64,000 nt of DNA, from contig NZ_JAHGAJ010000009.1 of assembly GCF_030248535.1 (NCBI RefSeq), positions 25,031-89,030 of the forward strand. The letters run 5' to 3'. Below, piece after piece: positions 8,951 to 16,694 of this stretch (position 1 is the stretch's first letter; each line of letters starts with the position of its first letter). The DNA is from Vibrio sp. D404a (GTDB lineage Bacteria > Pseudomonadota > Gammaproteobacteria > Enterobacterales > Vibrionaceae). The notes beneath the pieces were generated by a model. That model worked only from the letters and a program-made list of their open reading frames with translations. It searched no databases and was not told the DNA's origin. A program made the translations under genes and the position numbers.

Positions 8951-8982
8951 AGACTTGTCAACGTCTAGACGTCTAAATGTCC
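8951..8982. promoter_or_regulatory. MetJ operator, four contiguous 8-bp boxes
   Basis: Four back-to-back octamers AGACTTGT, CAACGTCT, AGACGTCT and AAATGTCC match the MetJ box AGACGTCT at 6, 6, 8 and 5 of 8 positions. Tandem, in-phase boxes are the hallmark of MetJ operators, because MetJ dimers bind cooperatively every 8 bp. The site lies directly upstream of the NhaC-family gene. Confidence 0.8.
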
Positions 8983-9001
8983 GATATTAAGTAAATCTAC
9001 G

Positions 9002-9520
9002 CTATAGTTGCGGCTCAACGATAACAAACTGGTTGCTGCCTGCTATGGGTGCATACCAATCTCGGTCTTTGACGTAAAACGTGGCATCATCGATCGTCAC
9101 CGTTGTGGTGTTCGAAGGAAGTTTATTCACTAAGCTGCCTACTTTTGCGCTTGAGTGTGACGAAGAGCTTGTTGTAGTCGTGGTACTAGTAGTAATACGA
9201 GTAGACGATGAAGATGAAGTCACCGGTGGATTTTCGACATAGATGTATTGATCACCACTGCGCTTGTAGTAAACATTATCGATCACCGCATAGCTAATGC
9301 CCGCTAAGATGATGTAACTCGTTTGCTTAGGCATCTTGTAAGAATAATAGTAACGGTGTTTCGGCACCTTTTTGATGGGTCGATAGATGGGTTTTACAAC
9401 GACTACCTTCTTCGATGGCTTGTAAGTCGGATGCGACTTAGCGATGGCTGACATTGGAGCAACCAGTCCTGAAGCAACCAAGATTACGGTTGCGCTTTTT
9501 ACAAATTGAGCTTTAAACAT
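9002..9520 (-). CDS. exported Ser/Thr-rich hypothetical protein (DUF6515-like)
   Basis: 172 residues from the ATG at 9520, preceded by GGTGA (a TTG four codons earlier is also open). A signal peptide ends near MSAIAK. The mature start is strongly basic and Tyr-rich (KPSKKVVVV, KHRYYYSYK). A central low-complexity Ser/Thr block (about residues 100-125) acts as a linker before a small C-terminal domain with DDATFYVKDRDWYAP, a pattern seen in periplasmic DUF6515 proteins. The function is unknown, and an envelope or surface role is inferred from the export signal. The gene lies downstream of a terminator, so it is probably transcribed alone. Confidence 0.65.
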   Translation of the reverse strand: MFKAQFVKSATVILVASGLVAPMSAIAKSHPTYKPSKKVVVVKPIYRPIKKVPKHRYYYSYKMPKQTSYIILAGISYAVIDNVYYKRSGDQYIYVENPPVTSSSSSTRITTSTTTTTSSSSHSSAKVGSLVNKLPSNTTTVTIDDATFYVKDRDWYAPIAGSNQFVIVEPQL

Positions 9521-9628
9521 AGGGTTCACCAAAAACTAAACTACCTATTTATTTTAGCAATCGAGGCTTAAAGCGACGTAAATCGAAGTAAAGATATGTA
9601 AAGACCCACGCTCTCTACAGGTACAAAA

Positions 9629-9658
9629 AAGCCACTGACTGAATTAAGTCAATGGCTT
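9629..9658 (-). terminator. terminator after the hydratase gene
   Basis: A 12-bp stem with one mismatch (AAGCCACTGACT / AGTCAATGGCTT), loop GAATTA. On the minus strand it is followed by six T. Confidence 0.75.
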
Positions 9659-9686
9659 ACTTATTGGGCTTCGAGTAGCGCAGGGC

Positions 9687-10451
9687 TTAGTTTTTCTGAG
9701 AGAAGGTTACCTGATACTCACCTAAACCTGCATATGCGATAGTTGTCGGTTGATCGAACTCGACTTCAACGATTCCGCAGTATGATCCCGTAATGATCGC
9801 CTCACCCGCTTTAAAATCAACACCACGGCGCGTCATGTAATTGATCAGCCAGTAGATAGGTGTTTGCGGCAGACCATTTGGATGCTTACCATCGAACTCT
9901 TGGGTGTTTTCGTTCTGTGTCACTGACACATTAATGGTCGACGCCTTGAATGCCTGTTCGCGCTCAAGCTGTGGACCTAGGTATAGCCCTTGATTCACAA
10001 GGCAATCTGCGAGCTTCTCATAGAACTCTGCACCACTGTCGTCAGAGTAGCGAGATTGCATAAGTTCTAGCGCCATATGACAAGAACCAATCGCATCATT
10101 CACTTGCTCTTCGCTGTACCCTTCAGTATTCGCTGGCAAGTCACTTTTTAGTACAAAAGCGATTTCAGGCTCAATACGTACAACACCGTTGTCTGCATAC
10201 ATCTCACAAGACGTTCCCTGCTGCACTGTGTCAGAGAAGATAGGTGCAACGACAAACTTGTCTTCAGCAAGAGGTAATAGGCATTTCCAGCCACCTACCT
10301 TATCTGAGCGTAGGTCGATAATCGACGACTGCACTTGAAGGGCATCTTCAAGGTTTAACGGACGTAGCGTTTCATTTAAGCGCGGCGCTTTGGTTCCCGG
10401 AGCTCTGCGGCTCAACAACTCTTGTGCTGCTTGATTAAACTTAATTGTCAT
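9687..10451 (-). CDS. 2-keto-4-pentenoate hydratase-like protein
   Basis: A 254-residue protein of the fumarylacetoacetase/MhpD hydratase-decarboxylase fold. Diagnostic stretches are KVGGWKCLLP near residue 50, VRIEPEIAFVLKSDLP with the metal-binding E-x-E about residue 93, and ITGSYCGIVEVE near the end. Family members add water to 2-hydroxypenta-2,4-dienoate in aromatic meta-cleavage pathways. No other pathway gene lies nearby, so the real substrate may differ. The start is the ATG at 10451, and a stem-loop terminator follows the stop. Confidence 0.8.
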   Translation of the reverse strand: MTIKFNQAAQELLSRRAPGTKAPRLNETLRPLNLEDALQVQSSIIDLRSDKVGGWKCLLPLAEDKFVVAPIFSDTVQQGTSCEMYADNGVVRIEPEIAFVLKSDLPANTEGYSEEQVNDAIGSCHMALELMQSRYSDDSGAEFYEKLADCLVNQGLYLGPQLEREQAFKASTINVSVTQNENTQEFDGKHPNGLPQTPIYWLINYMTRRGVDFKAGEAIITGSYCGIVEVEFDQPTTIAYAGLGEYQVTFSQKN

Positions 10452-10531
10452 ACAATACCACTTTTGTGTTTTTGGGTAGCATCATATCTGAGTTTCATTT
10501 CTTTGGATAGCGATAAAATCACAAATAAAAA

Positions 10532-10553
10532 CAGCAGCCTTTATCGGCTGCTG
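10532..10553 (-). terminator. terminator after the MBL-fold hydrolase gene
   Basis: Stem CAGCAGCC / GGCTGCTG with loop TTTATC. On the minus strand it is followed by TTTTTATTT. It separates the hydrolase gene (stop at 10630) from the hydratase gene. Confidence 0.75.
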
Positions 10554-10629
10554 CTTTGCGGAACTTTTCATCTACTCATCCGCTCAAGTACTCAAACGAT
10601 TTAGAGTTTAAGACAAGACTTGGGATGAG

Positions 10630-11682
10630 TTACAGCTTCCACCATTCATTGGTTTCAACTGGGCCAGCGAGTTGTAAGCGTTCACCAATAATTGGGGTTA
10701 TCAGTTCGACACCACGCTCTTTACTGATTTCTGATGCTTGCTCTAGCGGGTCTTGCCAATCATGCATCGACAAGTCAAAGGTGCTGTTGTGAATCGGCAT
10801 CATCACTTTACCCTTTAGATCGATGTGCGCTTGAACACTCTGTTCAGGGAACATGTGAATATCTGCCCAGAGTGAGTTATAAGCGCCCGTTTCAATCATC
10901 GTAAGATCAAATGGACCAAATCGTTCACCAATCTCTTTGAAGCCTTCGAAGTAACCAGAGTCACCACTAAAGAAGACTTTCTTGTCGTTCCCTTCAATCA
11001 CCCAACTGCCCCAAAGGGTTTGATCTCGATCGAGTAAACCACGCCCTGAGAAATGTTGGGTCGGTGTAAAGGTGAACTCGATACCCGCCGCCGTTGCCGA
11101 CTCCCACCAGTTAAGTTCGACGATCTTCTCTTTACTCACACCCCATTTCTCTAGAATCGCACCAACACGCAGTGGTACTAGGAAGGTTTCCACCTTTTGT
11201 GCCAACGCTGTTACCGCTGCTTTATCTAGATGGTCGTAGTGATCATGGCTGATCACAACAACGTCAACCTCTGGCAACTGTTCAATGGAGATTGGAGTTG
11301 GATGAAAACGCTTTGGCCCCATCCACTGTACCGGTGACGCGCGGTCACTGAACACAGGATCCATCATCACCAATTTACCGTCTAGCTTCATGGCGATACT
11401 TGAGTGACCTAGTCGGTAAACCACGTCCTCTTGCTCTTCAACCAGCTGCTCTGTGGTCATCGGCATTAAAGGCAGCGCTGTTTTAGGCACCGGCTCTTTA
11501 CGCTCAACGGTCACGTACGCTTTTAGAATTGAGAAAATATCTGACATACCAGATTTGTATTCAAGCTCGCTGTTTGCAAACTTCTTAGGCAAGTTATCAA
11601 GCTTCTCATTTGAATTTGAATATGCGGTTACAGTCGCTGCCACGGCAAGTACTCCTACAATCGGTAATAGATATTTTTTCAT
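10630..11682 (-). CDS. MBL-fold metal-dependent hydrolase (NAPE-PLD/UlaG-like)
   Basis: 350 residues from the ATG at 11682; the frame also extends to a TTG at 11715 with a poorer ribosome site. An N-terminal hydrophobic stretch (LLPIVGVLAVAATV) marks an uncleaved anchor or signal. The metallo-beta-lactamase core shows GHSSIAMKLDGKLVMMDPV, then the metal motif SHDHYDHLD, later TPTQHFSGRG, SGDSGYFEGF and a final PIHNSTF His. This order matches bacterial relatives of N-acyl-phosphatidylethanolamine phospholipase D. A phosphodiester or lactone substrate at the membrane is likely but unproven. The gene may be controlled by the GTAAAC/GTTTAC repeats just upstream. Confidence 0.8.
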   Translation of the reverse strand: MKKYLLPIVGVLAVAATVTAYSNSNEKLDNLPKKFANSELEYKSGMSDIFSILKAYVTVERKEPVPKTALPLMPMTTEQLVEEQEDVVYRLGHSSIAMKLDGKLVMMDPVFSDRASPVQWMGPKRFHPTPISIEQLPEVDVVVISHDHYDHLDKAAVTALAQKVETFLVPLRVGAILEKWGVSKEKIVELNWWESATAAGIEFTFTPTQHFSGRGLLDRDQTLWGSWVIEGNDKKVFFSGDSGYFEGFKEIGERFGPFDLTMIETGAYNSLWADIHMFPEQSVQAHIDLKGKVMMPIHNSTFDLSMHDWQDPLEQASEISKERGVELITPIIGERLQLAGPVETNEWWKL

Positions 11683-11723
11683 TAAACGCTCAGTTCTTTT
11701 GCTCTGGATCGTCAAGCCAAAAA

Positions 11724-11768
11724 GTAAACTACACCGATGAGTTTACATTTAAATTTTAAAAAGTAAAC
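11724..11768. promoter_or_regulatory. GTAAAC/GTTTAC inverted repeats upstream of the MBL-fold gene
   Basis: GTAAACT (11724-11730) and AGTTTAC (11740-11746) form a perfect dyad with a 9-base spacer. A third half-site GTAAAC lies at 11763-11768, again inverted to the second. The layout suits a dimeric repressor, but the regulator is unknown. Confidence 0.4.
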
Positions 11769-11800
11769 CAGTGGGTGTAACTTTTATTCTAAGAAAATTA

Positions 11801-11831
11801 AAGCCCAGCTAGAGACCCACCAGCTAGGCTT
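11801..11831 (-). other. stem-loop just before the SgrR-type gene end
   Basis: AAGCCCAGCT pairs with AGCTAGGCTT through a single wobble. On the minus strand it is followed by TTTAATTTTC. It lies immediately downstream of the SgrR-type gene stop at 11857 and probably terminates that transcript. Confidence 0.65.
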
Positions 11832-11856
11832 GAAAATAATCTATATATTCATCAAG

Positions 11857-13614
11857 TTAATCGACTGACCACACATCTTTAAACTCTGGCCATCCCCAGT
11901 TGGTAATGGCGACATTTTTTAAGATCCCTTGGAATCGAACCGTTTGAAGGTGATGGAACAACGGTAGCAACCAGTAATCTGTGACTAAACTGGTCGCAAT
12001 TGGCTCCAGTTGCTCTAGGTAATCTTCAAGTTTGACCGATGCCTTATGTACATCGAGCTGTGACTTGAGCCAGTCACTACTCGGTTGGCCCAAAGCCGAG
12101 TGCAGCACGGGATCATTCATCAACCATGAAAACAGTGATGAAGGAGCATTGTCATCAAGGTTTAAGTTACACAAGATAAGATCTTCGCTCAGCTGATTCG
12201 TCTGAGAGCGCTGGGTCAAATCGCGAAAGCTGTAGGTATTGACCTCAACTTCAACGCCTTGAAATCTCAATAAGTCTGCAATACTCACGGCACAGCGATA
12301 TAAGGCGTAGTAATCATAAACCGCTATCGTGAGTTTCTTAGGCAACGCACACGCCGGATTCGGCATGCGATAGACAGGGCTCCAGCTCGGCAAGATGTTC
12401 TTGGCGTGTTGTAAGCCAAACATGCCACGGTTCACCTCTAACTGCTCATGAACATGGCTTGGTTTAAAACAATCTGCAAGAAACTTTCTCTGTTCGATAG
12501 TGAGGTTTTGCTGGGCTGCGTTGTGATTAAAGAGCACAAACAAACAACCATCTTCAACTCGACTGTACTGCTCATCGGTCTCTTTTGCCGTCACATCTCG
12601 CCCTAACTGATGAAAACACGACGCGTCTTCCTCTTGCGCCACTTGAATCTCACTTTGATCAAAATTGGTGACCTTAGCGAGCTCTTCCTCAAATTGCCAA
12701 ATCGTCACTTCATCAGTGAGCGATCGAGTACTAAAAAAGTGCTCAAACGCCTTAAGCTTAATGCGTTCCACATCATGCTCGGCAATCATAAATGGCCCGC
12801 TTCCAACAATGTTCTGCGCTATCAGCCCCTGTAATTGTTCCGCTGGTTGTATCGAGTACTTCACCCCAGCCAACAGTCCAGCAAAACCAGTGTCCGCTTT
12901 AGAGAGCTTAAAGCAGAGCCGCAGCGGTTGATCGCTGTAGACCTGTTCAACGTGTTCCAACTCAGATTGGTAAAATGAATGCTCCTTGAGCTGCTTAAAC
13001 AAGAGCACTAACTGTTCACCATCAATGAACTGGCCATTATGAAAGGTCAATCCGGGGCGGAGATAAAAGGTCCAAGTTTGACTGTCACTTTGGTAATCCC
13101 AGTGATGAGCAAGTTCAGGCTTAAGCACACCATCACTGCTGCAACTGACCAAACAGCTGAATACTTGCCTTAGCAAAAAACGTTCACTGCTACGGTGAAC
13201 ATGGTGAGGGAAGAGCGCTTCAAATCGACGCTTATAAGTCAGTTGAACGTGCAGTAACCCTTGACGTAAGGTTGCACCGGATGTCTCTTGCAACAAGGAA
13301 CCAAACACGGTGCGGTCGTCGTCAAGTACCGCCAGCGCTTTTTCATACTTACCTTCCGCTATCAATTTACTCGCAATATGACGATTAAGCCCTTGCACAT
13401 CGTAGCGCAGAGTTAGATTAGAACGCTGGTTTCTACCGGCTTTGGGCTCCCACACTACCCATTGCGCCTGATGCATTCGCCCTAGCAAGGTGCGTGCATG
13501 TCTGACACTGGTAAACATTAAATCGGCTAAGTCAGCCAAAGTAACCGCATGGGGAGTATTGGCCTCAAATGATGTCAGCCTTGCGTAGTAACGCATCATA
13601 TTTACATCAGACAA
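11857..13614 (-). CDS. sgrR: SgrR-family transcriptional regulator
   Basis: 585 residues. The N-terminus is the SgrR helix-turn-helix domain (LADLMFTSVRHARTLLGRM, then WVVWEPKAGRNQRSNLTLRY), closely following the pattern of E. coli SgrR. After a linker comes a family 5 extracytoplasmic solute-binding-like domain (about residues 150-540, with HWDYQSDSQTWTFYLRPGL). In E. coli SgrR senses sugar-phosphate stress and activates sgrS. The TTG at 13614 has AAAGG eight bases upstream. The first ATG at 13599 has no good site, so the TTG start is plausible and also gives an N-terminus of the usual length. The divergent small frame at 13818 mirrors the sgrS/sgrT position. Confidence 0.8.
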   Translation of the reverse strand: MSDVNMMRYYARLTSFEANTPHAVTLADLADLMFTSVRHARTLLGRMHQAQWVVWEPKAGRNQRSNLTLRYDVQGLNRHIASKLIAEGKYEKALAVLDDDRTVFGSLLQETSGATLRQGLLHVQLTYKRRFEALFPHHVHRSSERFLLRQVFSCLVSCSSDGVLKPELAHHWDYQSDSQTWTFYLRPGLTFHNGQFIDGEQLVLLFKQLKEHSFYQSELEHVEQVYSDQPLRLCFKLSKADTGFAGLLAGVKYSIQPAEQLQGLIAQNIVGSGPFMIAEHDVERIKLKAFEHFFSTRSLTDEVTIWQFEEELAKVTNFDQSEIQVAQEEDASCFHQLGRDVTAKETDEQYSRVEDGCLFVLFNHNAAQQNLTIEQRKFLADCFKPSHVHEQLEVNRGMFGLQHAKNILPSWSPVYRMPNPACALPKKLTIAVYDYYALYRCAVSIADLLRFQGVEVEVNTYSFRDLTQRSQTNQLSEDLILCNLNLDDNAPSSLFSWLMNDPVLHSALGQPSSDWLKSQLDVHKASVKLEDYLEQLEPIATSLVTDYWLLPLFHHLQTVRFQGILKNVAITNWGWPEFKDVWSVD

Positions 13615-13713
13615 ACTCAGAACCTTTCTTTAAAACGTTTTCCTAATAAACGCAATTATAGAGCTTTTCAACAAGAAATCTTCCACTTAGAACAATAACA
13701 GGAAGAGTATTGA

Positions 13714-13732
13714 AATAAACCGTCTGTTTATT
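13714..13732. promoter_or_regulatory. inverted repeat in the sgrR upstream region
   Basis: AATAAAC (13714-13720) and GTTTATT (13726-13732) form a perfect 7-bp dyad with spacer CGTCT. It lies between the SgrR-type gene and the divergent small frame, where an SgrR-binding site would be expected. Confidence 0.45.
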
Positions 13733-13817
13733 CCTTCCTTATTATCATCGAAAATAACGTCACAGAGGCAGCAACCTCTCAAGGAATACTGACCCAACCA
13801 AGCAAAGGGGAACGCCA

Positions 13818-13904
13818 ATGAGGAAATACTATTTATCTCAATTCCTACGTACCAAGAGTGAGCTTGAAAAAGAAGCGCTTCGTGCACTTTTAGAGCTATG
13901 TTGA
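13818..13904 (+). CDS. 28-aa small protein, SgrT-like candidate
   Basis: ATG at 13818 with AAGGGG seven bases upstream, open for 28 codons to TGA. The product begins MRKYYLSQFLRT and continues as a charged amphipathic helix ending LLELC. E. coli SgrT, a 43-aa inhibitor of glucose transport encoded within the sRNA SgrS, begins with a comparable MRQFY stretch and is likewise divergent from sgrR. The resemblance is short and could be chance, but the position, strong ribosome site and following hairpin argue that the frame is translated. It is too short for standard gene finders. Confidence 0.5.
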   Translation: MRKYYLSQFLRTKSELEKEALRALLELC

Positions 13905-13939
13905 TCCACTAACGAGTACACAATTTTTCACTGGATTAC

Positions 13940-14007
13940 GCGAGTCGAACACCTCTTAAACTGCTCCTACCCCCAATCTGAGTTTGGTTTCGACTCGCTT
14001 TTCTCTT
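13940..14007 (+). terminator. hairpin and T-run after the SgrT-like frame (possible sRNA end)
   Basis: GCGAGTCGAA (13940-13949) pairs perfectly with TTCGACTCGC (13989-13998) and is followed by TTTTCTCTTT. The long loop contains a second stem, AAACT / AGTTT, that exposes GCTCCTACCCCC. The CTCCT within it could pair with an AGGAG ribosome site. The shape is that of an sRNA 3' end. Confidence 0.5.
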
Positions 14008-14064
14008 TCAGAAAACGCGCGCATCCCTTGCGTACCAATAACTCAAACCCTTCATAAATTTCTG

Positions 14065-14079
14065 TTGTCGACTCGACAA
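14065..14079. promoter_or_regulatory. 15-base palindrome upstream of rimK
   Basis: TTGTCGA and TCGACAA flank a single C, forming a perfect dyad 141 bases before the rimK ATG. Candidate operator for an unknown regulator. Confidence 0.4.
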
Positions 14080-14219
14080 ATTTAATTCGTTTTCTTAGTT
14101 GTTCGAAAAGCCTTAAGGTTCGCCCCGAAGCAAACAAGGAGCCTCAGGAAATAGACCGAGGACCTAAAAACAACTTACTAATTTGCACATACCAATCAGG
14201 TATTTACTAAGGAAACGCC

Positions 14220-15125
14220 ATGCGTATCGCAATTCTTTCTCGCAACGAAAATCTATACTCTACCGCTCGTCTAAAGCAGGCTGGAGAAGCTCGTGGTCAC
14301 CAGGTCGATGTTATCGACACGTTGCACTGTGACATAGATATCGCGAGTAACAATCCGAAGATTCGCTACATGGGTGAAGAGCTGCCTCAGTACGACGCAG
14401 TGATCCCACGTATTGGCGCTTCCATTACCTTCTACGGTACTGCGGTAGTGCGTCAATTCGAGATGATGGGTACTTTCTGTATCAATGAATCTGTAGCGAT
14501 CAGCCGCTCTCGTGACAAACTGCGTTCACTACAGCTGCTATCTCGTAAGGGTATTGGTCTACCAAAAACAGGTTTCGCTAGCCGTCCTGACAAGATCCAA
14601 GATCTGATCAAGAACGTGGGTGGCGCACCTTTGGTTATCAAGCTACTTGAAGGTACTCAAGGTATCGGCGTGGTACTGGCTGAAACCAACAAAGCGGCAG
14701 AGAGTGTGATTGAAGCATTCATGGGCCTAAAAGCGAACATCTTGGTTCAAGAGTTCATCGAAGAAGCAAAAGGCGCGGATATCCGCTGCTTCGTAGTGGG
14801 CAACAAAGTTATCGCAGCAATGAAACGCCAAGCAGGTGAAGGTGAGTTCCGCTCTAACCTACACCGTGGTGGTACTGCTCAACTGGTTAAACTGACCAAA
14901 GAAGAGCGTGCAACAGCGATCAATGCAGCGAAGATCATGGGTCTAAACCTATGTGGCGTCGATATCCTACAATCTAAAAATGGCCCAGTAGTAATGGAAG
15001 TAAACTCTTCTCCAGGCCTAGAAGGTATCGAAAAAGCAACAGGTAAAGATGTTGCTGACATGATTTTCGAATTCATCGAGAAGAATGCAAAGCCAAATGC
15101 TAACCGTACTCGCGGTAAAGGCTGA
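14220..15125 (+). CDS. rimK: RimK, ribosomal protein S6:L-glutamate ligase
   Basis: 301 residues, the same length as E. coli RimK (300). An ATP-grasp ligase that adds glutamate residues to the C-terminus of ribosomal protein S6. Visible elements are the start [18 protein letters not shown], the pre-ATP-grasp part with [16 protein letters not shown], the nucleotide-binding [15 protein letters not shown], and the metal-binding [14 protein letters not shown]. The ATG follows AAGGAAACGCC. The next gene, 64 bases downstream, is the retropepsin-like partner commonly found beside rimK in gammaproteobacteria, so the two are likely cotranscribed. Confidence 0.95.
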   Translation: MRIAILSRNENLYSTARLKQAGEARGHQVDVIDTLHCDIDIASNNPKIRYMGEELPQYDAVIPRIGASITFYGTAVVRQFEMMGTFCINESVAISRSRDKLRSLQLLSRKGIGLPKTGFASRPDKIQDLIKNVGGAPLVIKLLEGTQGIGVVLAETNKAAESVIEAFMGLKANILVQEFIEEAKGADIRCFVVGNKVIAAMKRQAGEGEFRSNLHRGGTAQLVKLTKEERATAINAAKIMGLNLCGVDILQSKNGPVVMEVNSSPGLEGIEKATGKDVADMIFEFIEKNAKPNANRTRGKG

Positions 15126-15189
15126 TATTAGAAAAGATTACAACGGTTAAGATAACCAAGTAAGCCGTTAACTGATGATTGGAATAATT

Positions 15190-15615
15190 ATGAACAACAA
15201 AATGATCATAGGGAACACTGAAGCACTTTGCTTACCTGAGTTAGGGATAACAGGATTACACACACGCGTAGATACAGGGGCTAAAACCTCTTCTCTACAC
15301 GTAGACAACTTACTTTGCTTTAAAGAAGACGGTGAGCGTTTCGTTGAGTTCGACTTACACCCAGACGTATACCATCTAGAAGAGACTGTGCGTTGCACAG
15401 CAAAGCTAAAAGCCAGCAAGAAGATCAAATCTTCGAATGGTGAAGTGGAAACACGTTGTGTGATTGAGACGCTACTGCGTATTGGTGGTGAGCAATGGCT
15501 TATCGACTTAACGCTAAGCAACCGTCAAGACATGACATACATGATGCTGCTTGGCCGCCAAGGCATGAGCAACAAAGTGATTGTTGACCCAAGCGAGTCA
15601 TTCTTGCTGAACTAA
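15190..15615 (+). CDS. retropepsin-like RimK-associated protein (Zn_protease/RimB-like)
   Basis: 141 residues from the ATG at 15190, preceded by GGAA; an in-frame ATG at 15175 lacks a ribosome site. The motif RVDTGAKTSSLHVD carries the D-T-G-A of aspartic proteases, and MLLGRQGM near the end completes the retropepsin-like fold of the 'ATP-dependent zinc protease' family. Homologues next to rimK (RimB in Pseudomonas) modulate S6 glutamylation by trimming or regulating RimK. Here the linkage is conserved, so a role in S6 modification is likely. The stop is followed by a terminator shared with the converging MBL-fold gene. Confidence 0.8.
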   Translation: MNNKMIIGNTEALCLPELGITGLHTRVDTGAKTSSLHVDNLLCFKEDGERFVEFDLHPDVYHLEETVRCTAKLKASKKIKSSNGEVETRCVIETLLRIGGEQWLIDLTLSNRQDMTYMMLLGRQGMSNKVIVDPSESFLLN

Positions 15616-15717
15616 TAGCGTCGCTCCACAACGCTATTCCAAGGGTTAAATGAGGCACTCGCACGTTATTTTGCCGAATACACGCTGTGAGTGAATCGAG
15701 AGCACCACCCTCCGCAG

Positions 15718-15740
15718 AGGCCAGTCTTTATGACTGGCCT
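15718..15740. terminator. terminator overlapping the 3' end of the MBL-fold gene
   Basis: AGGCCAGTC / GACTGGCCT with loop TTTAT, followed on the plus strand by a T-rich stretch. The stem overlaps the last codons of the minus-strand gene (stop at 15728) and serves the converging rimK operon. Confidence 0.7.
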
Positions 15741-16531
15741 TTGTCGTTTTTGCCTTTACCCTTTTTTGTAATGCCAAAACGCCAAATCGATTTCAGTAGA
15801 CTCTTAAACTTGATCTTAGTGACCCGCCAATGCGTCACAGGTCGGCGCGGCGCACTCACTAAAAGGTGCTCAAACGCTGGTTGGTCAAAAGCCACTTGCC
15901 CACCATGCGCCACCAGTAAGGTATCTAAGTGAAGATCATAGATCCGCTCTACTGATTGACGATATTGGTTGGGGTGGAAGATAGGAAATGGCGGAATCAA
16001 TTTCTGCTTCACCTCCACCATCAAATCAGCCACGTAGGCCAATCTCTCAGAGGGGCAATAAACAGACAAATCCCTATCAGTATGACCTGGGGTCTCCAGC
16101 ACGACCCAGTCATCAAAACCCGGAATGGTCTCACCGTCTGACAGCTTATAATCTGGCTTTAACTTACGTGAATACCAAAGGTTGGCTTTTGGTCTACCGA
16201 GTCGATTGGCCATCCAGCGCGCAAGCGCCAGATCGGTTAAGTGCATTAGGACACCATCCCAGCGCGCGTACCAATCGAATTCGCGATCAGCAGACACTAA
16301 CTTACAGCCTGTTAATGCCCGTAATTTATGCGCCGCACCTGCGTGGTCTGGATGCATATGAGTGACAACAACGGTATGTAGGTCATGAAAATTTCGCCCT
16401 AAATCTTGCTCGATAAAGGCTTTCAAGTGTGGAATGTCTGCTCGGCATGCGCCATCGAGCAATAACAGCCTATCGGGGTACTCCACCAAATACATGTCTT
16501 GGATATACCCCTTGATCGTGTGCAGTTGCAA
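15728..16531 (-). CDS. MBL-fold hydrolase
   Basis: A 267-residue glyoxalase II/beta-lactamase-fold protein. The metal motif THMHPDHAGAAHKL is intact, followed by LETPGHTDRDLSVY with the second metal His and a late His in VAHGGQ. The product class (hydroxyacylglutathione hydrolase or related) is clear, the substrate is not. Translation probably begins at TTG 16531, because AAGGAG stands six bases upstream and no ATG occurs before residue 13. Its 3' end converges on the rimK operon. Confidence 0.8.
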   Translation of the reverse strand: MQLHTIKGYIQDMYLVEYPDRLLLLDGACRADIPHLKAFIEQDLGRNFHDLHTVVVTHMHPDHAGAAHKLRALTGCKLVSADREFDWYARWDGVLMHLTDLALARWMANRLGRPKANLWYSRKLKPDYKLSDGETIPGFDDWVVLETPGHTDRDLSVYCPSERLAYVADLMVEVKQKLIPPFPIFHPNQYRQSVERIYDLHLDTLLVAHGGQVAFDQPAFEHLLVSAPRRPVTHWRVTKIKFKSLLKSIWRFGITKKGKGKNDKGQS

Positions 16532-16694
16532 AACGACTCCTTGTTCACTGCTAACTGGTCAGACCTATACCATAGCAAAACCACCCACAAATGTGATCAT
16601 TTTGTTAAATAAGGCTGCCGTTACACACGAAATCAACAGAGAACGAGACCAAACATTGAACCAGACACTGAGCTTTTGAGATCCAAGTCCAGCG

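Larger units (their letters stand above)
13905..14219. other. intergenic region between the SgrT-like frame and rimK
   Basis: Contains the hairpin and T-run at 13940-14007, a perfect palindrome at 14065-14079, and an AAGGAAACGCC ribosome site just before rimK. No further open frame is convincing. Confidence 0.6.

Noticed and set aside
13687..13887. 66-codon minus-strand frame in the sgrR upstream region
   Set aside because: It overlaps the small plus-strand frame with the stronger ribosome site and has no supporting motif.
15988..16365. Plus-strand open frame opposite the MBL-fold gene
   Set aside because: It lies wholly over the MBL gene with no ribosome site, and the MBL gene has clear motifs.
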